A stretch of 8,418 nucleotides of DNA. Origin: Actinomycetes bacterium. Its GTDB lineage: Bacteria; Actinomycetota; Acidimicrobiia; Acidimicrobiales; RAAP-2. The stretch is from NCBI GenBank assembly GCA_021787255.1, contig JAJYMD010000419.1, positions 1-8,418 of the forward strand, read 5' to 3'. The translations under genes were made by a program, and so were the position numbers. The stretch's first letter is position 1; each line of letters starts with the position of its first letter. Of this stretch, positions 1-5,372 are shown piece by piece. The notes below the pieces were generated by a model. It was not told the DNA's origin and did not search any database. It saw only the letters and a program-made list of their open reading frames with translations.

Positions 1-2451
1 ACCGTGGGACCCTGGTGCACGCTCATGGACGAGTACTTGGTCTCGCCCGAGACGATCGTGCGCGACCTGCAGATCGGCATCCGGAGGAGCGCCGCGTTCG
101 GCGGGGCCATGGAGGTGGGGTACCTGCCGGACATGTTCGGCCACGTCGCCCAGATGCCCCAGATCCTCCGCCTCGCGGGCTTCGAGCACGCGGTCGTCTG
201 GCGAGGAGTCCCCTCCTCGATCACCTCCACCGGCTTTCTCTGGGAGGCGCCGGACGGGTCGTCGGTGCGCGCCGAGTACCTGCCCTTCGGGTACGGCAAC
301 GGCTCGCTCCTGCCCGACGACGCCGAGGCGCTGGTCCGCAGGGTCCACAACCACCTCCAGCAGATCGGGCCCTTCCTCGTCTCGGACCTCTTGCTCATGA
401 ATGGCTCGGACCACCTGCCGCCCCAGCCTGAGCTCGGCCGCGTCGTCGCAGAGGCCAACGCGCTCCAAGACGACCTGCACTTCGAGATCACCTCTCTGCC
501 CGCGTACCTCGCGCGGACCTCCACCGAAGGGCTCACGCGCTGGCGCGGGGAGCTGCGCTCGGGGGCGCGCGCGAACCTGCTCATGGGCGTGACGTCCAAC
601 CGGGTCGACGTCCGGCGTGCCGCGTCCGCCACCGAGCGCGCGCTCGAAGGGCGCGCCGAGCCCTACGCAGCCTTGTACCTGCCGCCCGGCGAATGGCCAG
701 GGCCCGAGCTCGACCTCGCGTGGAGGGAGATCGTCAGGAACGCGGCACACGACTCGATCTGCGCGTGCTCCGTCGACGACGTCGTCGACGAGGTGCTCCA
801 GCGCTTCGCCGCGGCTCGGGCGATCGCCGAGGGCCTCGCGGCGCGCGCCCTGCACGCCTTCGGAGCGTCGATGGCCTCTCCGGGCCCGGTGATCGTGAAC
901 CCGTCGGCCCGTGATCGCTCCGGCATCGTCGAGGTCGTCGTCGCGGACGACCCTCAAGGAGCAGAGGGAGGGGCCGCTTCCGAGCGGCCCGACATCCAGA
1001 CCGTCTCCGAGCGCACGGGGCTGCCAGGGACGCTCACCCTCGACGCCCAGACGGTCCGCACGATCATTGGGATGATCGACGGGACCAGGATCGACGAGGA
1101 CGCATGGGTGCGGGACGTCGTGATCGACGAGGACGAGACCGGCATCGACGTCACCGTCTCCATCGGAGCTGAAGAGCGACCCGAGCTTCCGATCGCGCAG
1201 GCGAAAGAGGACCTCATCGCGCGCCTGGGCGCCCGTCCCACCGCGCCCGTCCGCGTCCGCCTCGACCAGCCTCCCATCCGTCGGATCGTCGCGCGCGTCG
1301 GGCCAGTGCAGGGGTTCGGCTGGCGGGCGTTCGTCCCGTCGCACCTCGCGCACCCGGTCAGCGCGGAGGGGGAGGGCGACGCGCTCCGAATGAGCAACGG
1401 TCTCGCCACCGTGCGCGTCGACGCCTCCGCCGGCACCTTCTCCTTCGGAGACCTCGCCGGGCTCGGACGCCTCGTCGACGGCGGCGACCTCGGCGACTCC
1501 TACAACTACTCGCCGCCGGCAGACGACCTCCTCGTCGACACCCCCGAGGCGGTCCGCGTGCAGGTCGCCGAGCGCGGCCCCGTGCGGGGACGGGTGCTCG
1601 TCACCGCACGCTACCGCTGGCCCGACCACGCGGAGTCCTCCTCGCAGCGCCGAGTGGGCACCCAGGACGTCGAGGTCACGACGACGCTCGAGCTGCGCGC
1701 CGACGACCCGGCGCTCCACGTGACGACGCGCTTCGTGAACCCCTCGCGCGACCATAGGGTCCGCGTCCATCTCCCCCTGCCGGAGCCGGCTGCGCGATCG
1801 GAGGCCGAGTCCGCCTTCGGGATCGTCACGCGTGGGCTCGAGGCCGAGGGCCGGGCCGACGAGCGAGGCCTTCCCACCTTCCCCGCACGCCGGTTCGTCC
1901 GCGCCGGCGGGCTCACGGTGGTCCACGACCGGGTGACCGAGTACGAGCTCGTCGACGTGACCGGGAGCGGCGACCAAGCGAGGGCGCACACCCTCGCCCT
2001 CACCGTGCTGCGCTCGACGGGGATGCTCTCCCGCCTTGGCATGGCGTACCGGCCGTTCCCCGCCGGACCCCTCACCCCCGTCGAAGGCCTCCAGCTCCTG
2101 GGACGCCTCGTCGAGCTGCGCTACGCCCTCGCGCTCGGCGACGTCGACCCCTGGGCGCTCGCCGACGACGTCCTGCTCCCTCTCGAGCCGGTGACGTCCT
2201 TCGGGGGCGGTGCGCGCCCTGGCGAAGGTAGCGCGCTCCGGCTGCAGGGTGCAGAGGTGAGCGCGGTCCGCCGCGAAGCCGGGGTGCTGGAGGTCCGCGT
2301 GTTCAACCCGTCGGACGCACCGGCCGTCGTGCGGGTCGACGGCCGCTCCGGATGGCTCGTCGACCTGCGCGGATCCCCCCTCGAGCCCTTCGACGGCGCC
2401 TTCGAGCTCCGTCCCAACGGCATCGCGACCGTGCGCCTACCCGGCGCGTGA
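1..2451 (+). CDS. Alpha-mannosidase, glycoside hydrolase family 38 (5' end cut by window edge)
   Basis: The reading frame is open from base 1 and runs to TGA at 2449-2451. The GTG at 4 is unlikely to be the true start, because the protein opens in the middle of a GH38 catalytic domain (GPWCTLMDEYLVS), so roughly 100 N-terminal residues including the usual metal-binding HxHxD-type segment probably lie to the left. Numbered from that GTG, GYLPDMFGH (39-47) is the family signature and D43 is the expected catalytic nucleophile. MNGSDHLPPQPEL (about 132-144) and NAAHDSICACSVDDV (about 246-260, middle domain with the zinc-ligand-type His-Asp) are further GH38 landmarks. The rest is the long beta-rich C-terminal region. 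Known role of the family: metal-dependent retaining hydrolysis of alpha-mannosides, with bacterial members acting on mannosyl-glycerate or oligosaccharides. The exact substrate cannot be read here. No signal peptide can be judged because the N-terminus is missing. It ends 25 bp from convergent gpsA. Confidence 0.93.
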   Translation, partial: TVGPWCTLMDEYLVSPETIVRDLQIGIRRSAAFGGAMEVGYLPDMFGHVAQMPQILRLAGFEHAVVWRGVPSSITSTGFLWEAPDGSSVRAEYLPFGYGNGSLLPDDAEALVRRVHNHLQQIGPFLVSDLLLMNGSDHLPPQPELGRVVAEANALQDDLHFEITSLPAYLARTSTEGLTRWRGELRSGARANLLMGVTSNRVDVRRAASATERALEGRAEPYAALYLPPGEWPGPELDLAWREIVRNAAHDSICACSVDDVVDEVLQRFAAARAIAEGLAARALHAFGASMASPGPVIVNPSARDRSGIVEVVVADDPQGAEGGAASERPDIQTVSERTGLPGTLTLDAQTVRTIIGMIDGTRIDEDAWVRDVVIDEDETGIDVTVSIGAEERPELPIAQAKEDLIARLGARPTAPVRVRLDQPPIRRIVARVGPVQGFGWRAFVPSHLAHPVSAEGEGDALRMSNGLATVRVDASAGTFSFGDLAGLGRLVDGGDLGDSYNYSPPADDLLVDTPEAVRVQVAERGPVRGRVLVTARYRWPDHAESSSQRRVGTQDVEVTTTLELRADDPALHVTTRFVNPSRDHRVRVHLPLPEPAARSEAESAFGIVTRGLEAEGRADERGLPTFPARRFVRAGGLTVVHDRVTEYELVDVTGSGDQARAHTLALTVLRSTGMLSRLGMAYRPFPAGPLTPVEGLQLLGRLVELRYALALGDVDPWALADDVLLPLEPVTSFGGGARPGEGSALRLQGAEVSAVRREAGVLEVRVFNPSDAPAVVRVDGRSGWLVDLRGSPLEPFDGAFELRPNGIATVRLPGA

Positions 2452-2476
2452 CCGCGTCGGACACCCGCTCGCCTGC

Positions 2477-3508
2477 TCACTCAGGGAAGGAGGCCTCGTC
2501 CCATTCGGCGCGCGGCGGCCGCTCCATGAGCGCCGCCGCTGCCGACGCGGGCGACCTCTCGCCCGCGACGAGCGCGGCGACCTGTGCGGCAATCGGCATC
2601 TCCACGCCGTGAGACTCTGCGAGGGCCACGATCGGCGCTGCGGTCCGCACCCCTTCGGCCACCATGTGCGTAGCGGAGAGGACCTCGCGGAGCGGGCGGC
2701 CGCTTCCGAGCTCGTAGCCGACGGACCAGTTGCGGCTCTGGGGGCTCGTGCAGGTCGCGACGAGGTCGCCTACGCCCGCGAGCCCCCCGAAGGTGAGCGC
2801 ACGACCGCCGAGCGCCAGCCCGAGCCGCACCTGTTCGGCGAGCCCGCGGGTGACGACCACCGCACGCGTGTTCTCCCCGAAGCCGAGCCCGTCACAGACC
2901 CCCGCAGCGATCGCGATGACGTTCTTGGTCGCGCCGGCGATCTCGCAACCCGCGACGTCAGTGCCCGTGTAGACGCGAAAGTTCGTGCTGTGGAGCAGGC
3001 CCTGGACCCGCTGGGCGACCCGCTCGTCGTCGCACGCGACGACGGTCGCCGCGGGATGACCTGCGGCCACCTCATGGGAGAGGTTCGGTCCGGTGAGCAC
3101 CCCGACCGGATGGTCCGGCAGCACCTCGGCGACGATCTCGGACATTCTCATGTTGGTCCCGGCCTCGATCCCCTTCGCGAGGCTGACGACGGCCGCTCCG
3201 TCCACCAACGCGGGGGCCATCGCCTCGAGGATGGCCCGGAACCCGTGCGAGGGCACCGCCACGAGCACCGTCGCCGCGTCCGCGACCGCTTCGGCGAGCG
3301 ACGCGGTCGCGCGCACGGTAGGCGGGAGCGCGACTCCTGGGAGATAGCAGGGGTTCTCGCGGGTCGTCTCGAGCACGTCGGCGAGCTCGGGGGAACGCGC
3401 CCACAAGGTGGTTGGTCCGTTGCGGGAGAGGAGCATCGCGATCGTGGTGCCCCACGAGCCCGCACCCACGACCGCGACACCGCCGGTCTCCTCGCAGAAG
3501 CCAGACAC
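2477..3508 (-). CDS. gpsA: Glycerol-3-phosphate dehydrogenase [NAD(P)+]
   Basis: This 343-residue cytosolic enzyme reduces dihydroxyacetone phosphate to sn-glycerol 3-phosphate, the backbone precursor of phospholipids. The N-terminal Rossmann motif VAVVGAGSWGTT lies at residues 11-22. VPSH (85-88) and AKGIE (111-115) follow, then GPNLSHEVAAG (140-150). GATKN (192-196) carries the catalytic lysine K195, and GLAGVGDLVATCTSPQSRN (242-260) is the C-terminal family signature. Length is normal for GpsA. The start is GTG at 3508; it leaves only ten residues before the Rossmann strand and no better start lies inside. No strong Shine-Dalgarno precedes it, but a TAGGCT box ends eight bases upstream, which would fit a leaderless transcript. 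It is divergent from cofC and convergent with the mannosidase gene. The same gpsA-fbiD divergent pair occurs in Mycobacterium tuberculosis (gpdA2, Rv2982c; fbiD, Rv2983). Confidence 0.97.
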   Translation of the reverse strand: MSGFCEETGGVAVVGAGSWGTTIAMLLSRNGPTTLWARSPELADVLETTRENPCYLPGVALPPTVRATASLAEAVADAATVLVAVPSHGFRAILEAMAPALVDGAAVVSLAKGIEAGTNMRMSEIVAEVLPDHPVGVLTGPNLSHEVAAGHPAATVVACDDERVAQRVQGLLHSTNFRVYTGTDVAGCEIAGATKNVIAIAAGVCDGLGFGENTRAVVVTRGLAEQVRLGLALGGRALTFGGLAGVGDLVATCTSPQSRNWSVGYELGSGRPLREVLSATHMVAEGVRTAAPIVALAESHGVEMPIAAQVAALVAGERSPASAAAALMERPPRAEWDEASFPE

Positions 3509-3516
3509 TCGCCCAG

Positions 3517-3522
3517 AGCCTA
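3517..3522 (-). promoter_or_regulatory. Possible -10 element for gpsA (TAGGCT)
   Basis: On the minus strand TAGGCT matches the actinobacterial TANNNT -10 pattern and ends eight bases before the GTG start at 3508. With no Shine-Dalgarno visible, this would suit a transcript starting at or very near the GTG. No clear -35 is present. Inference only. Confidence 0.3.
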
Positions 3523-3562
3523 GGGTCGCGCCCAGCTGCGCCGGCGACCTGCGCTACAGGGC

Positions 3563-3613
3563 GACCAGCCGCAAAGGGTGCTCCAGGGCGGTGACCAGCC
3601 GCAAAGGGTGCTC
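3563..3613. repeat. Two perfect 21-bp direct repeats, 30-bp period
   Basis: The 21-bp unit beginning GACCAGCCGC and ending GGGTGCTC occurs at 3563-3583 and again, identically, at 3593-3613, separated by nine unrelated bases. The 30-bp period is close to three helical turns, so both copies would face the same side of the DNA. They lie in the divergent gpsA/cofC promoter region. Relative to a proposed cofC transcription start at 3650 they cover about -87 to -67 and -57 to -37, the usual place for activator sites. Function as operators is inference; no known regulator motif was recognised. Confidence 0.8.
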
Positions 3614-3636
3614 AGACTCCAAGCGGCGGCGCGCCG

Positions 3637-3642
3637 TACACT
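3637..3642 (+). promoter_or_regulatory. Possible -10 element for cofC (TACACT)
   Basis: TACACT fits TANNNT and is followed by exactly seven bases and then GTG at 3650, the arrangement known for leaderless actinobacterial genes. A weak -35-like CAGACT lies at 3613-3618 with 18-bp spacing, directly after the second 21-bp repeat. The absence of a Shine-Dalgarno in front of GTG 3650 agrees with this. Not experimentally supported. Confidence 0.35.
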
Positions 3643-3649
3643 CCGTCAC

Positions 3650-4330
3650 GTGACCGGTGGCGAGGACGTCGCCCCCAGGGCCCCCGCAGCACCGGCGCGT
3701 GGCACCCCACCAGCGCGCGCAAGGCCGAGGGTCACTGCGACATCGGCCCTCGGTGATCACGCCGTGCTCGTCCCGGTGAAGGCGTTCGCGCGCGCGAAGC
3801 GTCGACTCACCGACGCGCTCGATGACCACGACCGCAGGGCGCTGGTCCGCCGTATGGCCGAGCAGGTGCTCGAGGCGGCCGCGCCGTTGCGCGTCGCCGT
3901 CGTGTGCGACGACCCCGAGGTGGCCGATTGGGCACGTCGCCGTGGCGCGCTCGTCCTGTGGGAACCGGGCCGGGGCCTGAACGGTGCTGTCCAGTCCGGG
4001 GTGGCGCAGCTCGCGGACATGGGCGTGCGCCGCGTCGTCGTCGCGCACGCCGACCTTCCGCTCGCGCGTGATCTCCCCCGGCTCGTGGGCTTCGAGGGGG
4101 TCACCCTCGTCCCGGACCGGCGTGACGACGGGACGAACGTCATCGAGCTCCCGACCGATGCGGGGTTCCGGTTCTCCTATGGGCCCGCGTCCTTCTCGCG
4201 CCACCTGGCGGAATGCGACAGGCTCGGGCTTGCCGTCCGCGTCGTACGTGAGCCCGCGCTGGCGTACGACGTCGACTGGCCGAGCGACTTGACCGAGGGC
4301 GCCGTGCCCAGACGCGCGCCGAGCGGCTGA
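3650..4330 (+). CDS. cofC: 2-phospho-L-lactate / phosphoenolpyruvate guanylyltransferase (CofC/FbiD), F420 biosynthesis
   Basis: The enzyme transfers GMP from GTP to a three-carbon phospho-acid (2-phospho-L-lactate in archaea, phosphoenolpyruvate for mycobacterial FbiD) to build the side-chain donor of coenzyme F420. Family motifs, counted from GTG 3650: LVPVKAFARAKRRL (about 40-53, nucleotide-binding loop), CDDPEV (86-91), GLNGAV (109-114), ADLPL (134-138, metal-binding Asp), PDRRDDGTN (155-163), FSYGPASFSRHL (175-186) and DVDWPSDL (207-214). At 226 residues it is close to the roughly 214 of mycobacterial FbiD. Start choice: GTG 3578 would translate through the direct repeat and is rejected. 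GTG 3650 has a TANNNT box seven bases upstream. GTG 3764, just before VLVPVK, is a remaining alternative that would remove a Pro/Ala/Arg-rich N-terminus of about 38 residues. The enzyme implies an F420-using host. It converges on the histone-like gene 28 bp away. Confidence 0.92.
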   Translation: MTGGEDVAPRAPAAPARGTPPARARPRVTATSALGDHAVLVPVKAFARAKRRLTDALDDHDRRALVRRMAEQVLEAAAPLRVAVVCDDPEVADWARRRGALVLWEPGRGLNGAVQSGVAQLADMGVRRVVVAHADLPLARDLPRLVGFEGVTLVPDRRDDGTNVIELPTDAGFRFSYGPASFSRHLAECDRLGLAVRVVREPALAYDVDWPSDLTEGAVPRRAPSG

Positions 4331-4337
4331 TCGCTCA

Positions 4338-4349
4338 CCTGTGCACAGG
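4338..4349. terminator. 12-bp perfect palindrome between convergent genes
   Basis: CCTGTGCACAGG is perfectly self-complementary and sits in the 28-bp gap between the cofC stop (4330) and the histone-like stop (4359). The flanking TCGC and GCGA bases on the minus strand could lengthen the stem with a bulge. There is no T-tract. A bidirectional stop signal is plausible from position only; it could equally be a protein-binding site or chance. Confidence 0.25.
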
Positions 4350-4358
4350 CGAAGCCAC

Positions 4359-4790
4359 CTACTTCGCTGCACGTCCGGTCCCGACCCGCTTCGGGGTCGT
4401 CTTGTCCACGCTCGACCGGCTCGCCGTGGTCTTGTTCGCGGCGGTCCTGGCCGTCGTCTTCGCGGCCGTCTTCTTCGCGGCCGTCTTCTTGGCGGGCGCC
4501 TTGCTCGCGGCCGTCTTCTTGGCGGGCGCCTTGCTGGCGGCCGTCTCGTTCACAGCCGTCTTGTTGGCCGCGGCCGGCGTGGCCTGCTTCGTGATCCGCG
4601 TGGCGGTGGTCTTTCGCGCCGTCACGCCCCTGGTCACGCCCTTGCGCGCTCCGCCACTGCTTGCAGATGCCTGTTTGGCCGTGGACCTTGCGGACGCGGC
4701 GTCCTTCGCCGTCGGTCGCACGGCTTTCGAGGCAGTGGTTCCTTTGGTCGCTCCGTTCTCCGGCACGCGGTTGGTTGCGGTGACCGCCAC
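4359..4790 (-). CDS. Histone H1 / HupB-tail-like Lys-Ala-rich DNA-binding protein, no HU domain
   Basis: This is a 143-residue low-complexity protein with about 32 Lys+Arg against four Asp+Glu, made almost wholly of Ala, Lys, Thr, Ser, Arg, Gly and Val. No Cys, Trp, Tyr or Phe is present. Residues 83-102 are two copies of TAASKAPAKK, followed by TAAKKTAAKTTA. This PAKK/AAKK style is that of eukaryotic H1 tails and of the C-terminal tail of mycobacterial HupB, which binds DNA non-specifically and compacts the nucleoid. No HU domain is encoded upstream in this frame. The frame stays open to GTG 4910 and includes an ATG at 4871, but GTG 4790 is chosen because AAGGAGGT (4797-4804) precedes it by six bases. 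The ATG 4871 and GTG 4910 alternatives would translate the leader hairpin. Ends in TAG, convergent with cofC. It occupies the same orientation and neighbourhood as hupB in M. tuberculosis. Nucleoid binding is inferred from composition. Confidence 0.8.
   Translation of the reverse strand: MAVTATNRVPENGATKGTTASKAVRPTAKDAASARSTAKQASASSGGARKGVTRGVTARKTTATRITKQATPAAANKTAVNETAASKAPAKKTAASKAPAKKTAAKKTAAKTTARTAANKTTASRSSVDKTTPKRVGTGRAAK
4476..4535. repeat. Tandem 30-bp repeat inside the histone-like gene
   Basis: Two identical 30-bp units (4476-4505 and 4506-4535) encode the duplicated TAASKAPAKK peptide on the minus strand. The 15-bp first half of the unit also occurs once more at 4461-4475, so the array has a 15/30-bp nested period. 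Perfect DNA identity suggests recent slippage or unequal exchange, so copy number may differ between strains. Confidence 0.85.
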
Positions 4791-4796
4791 GGGTGC

Positions 4797-4804
4797 ACCT
4801 CCTT
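4797..4804 (-). promoter_or_regulatory. Strong Shine-Dalgarno deciding the histone-like start
   Basis: On the minus strand AAGGAGGT, a near-complete complement of the 16S rRNA 3' end, is followed by six bases (GCACCC) and then GTG GCG at 4790. It is the only strong ribosome-binding site in the window and sets the start of the histone-like gene well inside its open frame. Confidence 0.85.
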
Positions 4805-4834
4805 GATTGGGTCGACGCTGGCTCGAGGTGAGCC

Positions 4835-4870
4835 TGCGGAAGCCGATCGCCCCTGTGATCGGCTTCCGCA
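4835..4870. promoter_or_regulatory. Perfect 14-bp inverted repeat in the leader of the histone-like gene
   Basis: The arms TGCGGAAGCCGATC (4835-4848) and GATCGGCTTCCGCA (4857-4870) pair without mismatch around an eight-base loop. The structure lies about 30 bases upstream of the Shine-Dalgarno of the histone-like gene. A second small stem (GGCTC/GAGCC, 4820-4834) abuts it. No T-tract follows on either strand, so a standard intrinsic terminator is unlikely. A leader hairpin affecting translation or stability, or a dimeric-protein operator, are both possible. Confidence 0.7.
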
Positions 4871-4910
4871 TGACTGCACCGGTTGGTTTGCTTGTCGAGG
4901 TGTGCACCAC

Positions 4911-5372
4911 ACGAGATCGGTCATCTTTCCGTCGTCGAGGGATGCACGATCCTGGACCCGACCTCTTCGGGAGAACGCGACTCGTATCTGCGAAGCGACC
5001 GTTCTGCGCGATGCGTCTCGTCCGACTCGCACACGATCATCAGCTCGCGTCTCGTCGTCCCGTCATCCATCACGTGTCGGGTTGCGTACATTCTCCGTGC
5101 GTTTCGGTAAGCAGGTCAAGCATTCACGGGGTCTTGCACGATCGCGCGCTCGACGCGCTGTCGCGGAGCTCGCTCGCCTGATGTCCCGGGTTGCGCGATC
5201 GACGAGCGCGCAGACGACGCGAACAGCCCGACGGGGCCCGAGCTCTCAGCGAGATCCCCTTACGGGGACGCTCCCGCCGGATGTGCCAGCTTCGTTAGAC
5301 CATGACCCGATACGGCACCGGGCACGGTGATCCCGGCCGCTCTTGCACGAACCTGCCGTGCGCGACGGGCCG
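4911..5372. other. Intergenic region without a convincing gene
   Basis: About 460 bp separate the open frame of the histone-like gene from the coupling-protein start. Composition is visibly less GC-rich near 4880-5130. The short open frames here have no family features and no ribosome-binding site. Visible structures are small: TCCCC/GGGGA around TTAC (5255-5268), CACCG/CGGTG around GGCA (5316-5329), and a spaced GCGCGCTCG/CGAGCGCGC pair (5144-5152 and 5203-5211). No tRNA, CRISPR or insertion-sequence end was seen. It must contain the promoters of both flanking divergent genes. Confidence 0.6.
5090..5119 (-). promoter_or_regulatory. Possible sigma-70-type promoter for the histone-like gene
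   Basis: On the minus strand TTGACC (5119-5114) is followed after 18 bp by GAGAAT (5095-5090), reasonable matches to -35 and -10. Transcription would begin near 5083, giving a leader of roughly 290 bases containing the 14-bp hairpin. Hexamer matches alone are weak evidence, and a promoter nearer the gene is possible. Confidence 0.3.

Noticed and set aside
2609..3523. 304-residue plus-strand frame
   Set aside because: Antisense to gpsA, whose motifs are unmistakable; no family feature.
3563..3613. CRISPR-like array
   Set aside because: Only two copies with a nine-base spacer; too short and too few for CRISPR.
3578..3649. Longer cofC start at GTG 3578
   Set aside because: It begins inside the first direct repeat, adds 24 residues not typical of the family and lacks a ribosome-binding site.
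3554..4372. 272-residue minus-strand frame
   Set aside because: Antisense to cofC, and it would translate the 21-bp direct repeats as coding sequence; no recognisable domain.
4402..4806. Plus-strand frame resembling a hydrophobic membrane protein (AAVFLAGALL repeats)
   Set aside because: It is the complement of the Lys/Ala repeats of the histone-like gene, which has the strong Shine-Dalgarno on the other strand; the apparent membrane segments are an artefact.
4791..4910. Upstream extension of the histone-like gene to ATG 4871 or GTG 4910
   Set aside because: No ribosome-binding site at either codon, and the extension would translate the 14-bp hairpin; GTG 4790 has AAGGAGGT at ideal spacing.
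4911..5372. Possible tRNA or att-type site in the intergenic gap
   Set aside because: No T-loop-like GTTCGAATC-type sequence or cloverleaf could be found; a 10-bp repeat TCTTGCACGA (5132-5141 and 5341-5350) is too short to call an att pair.
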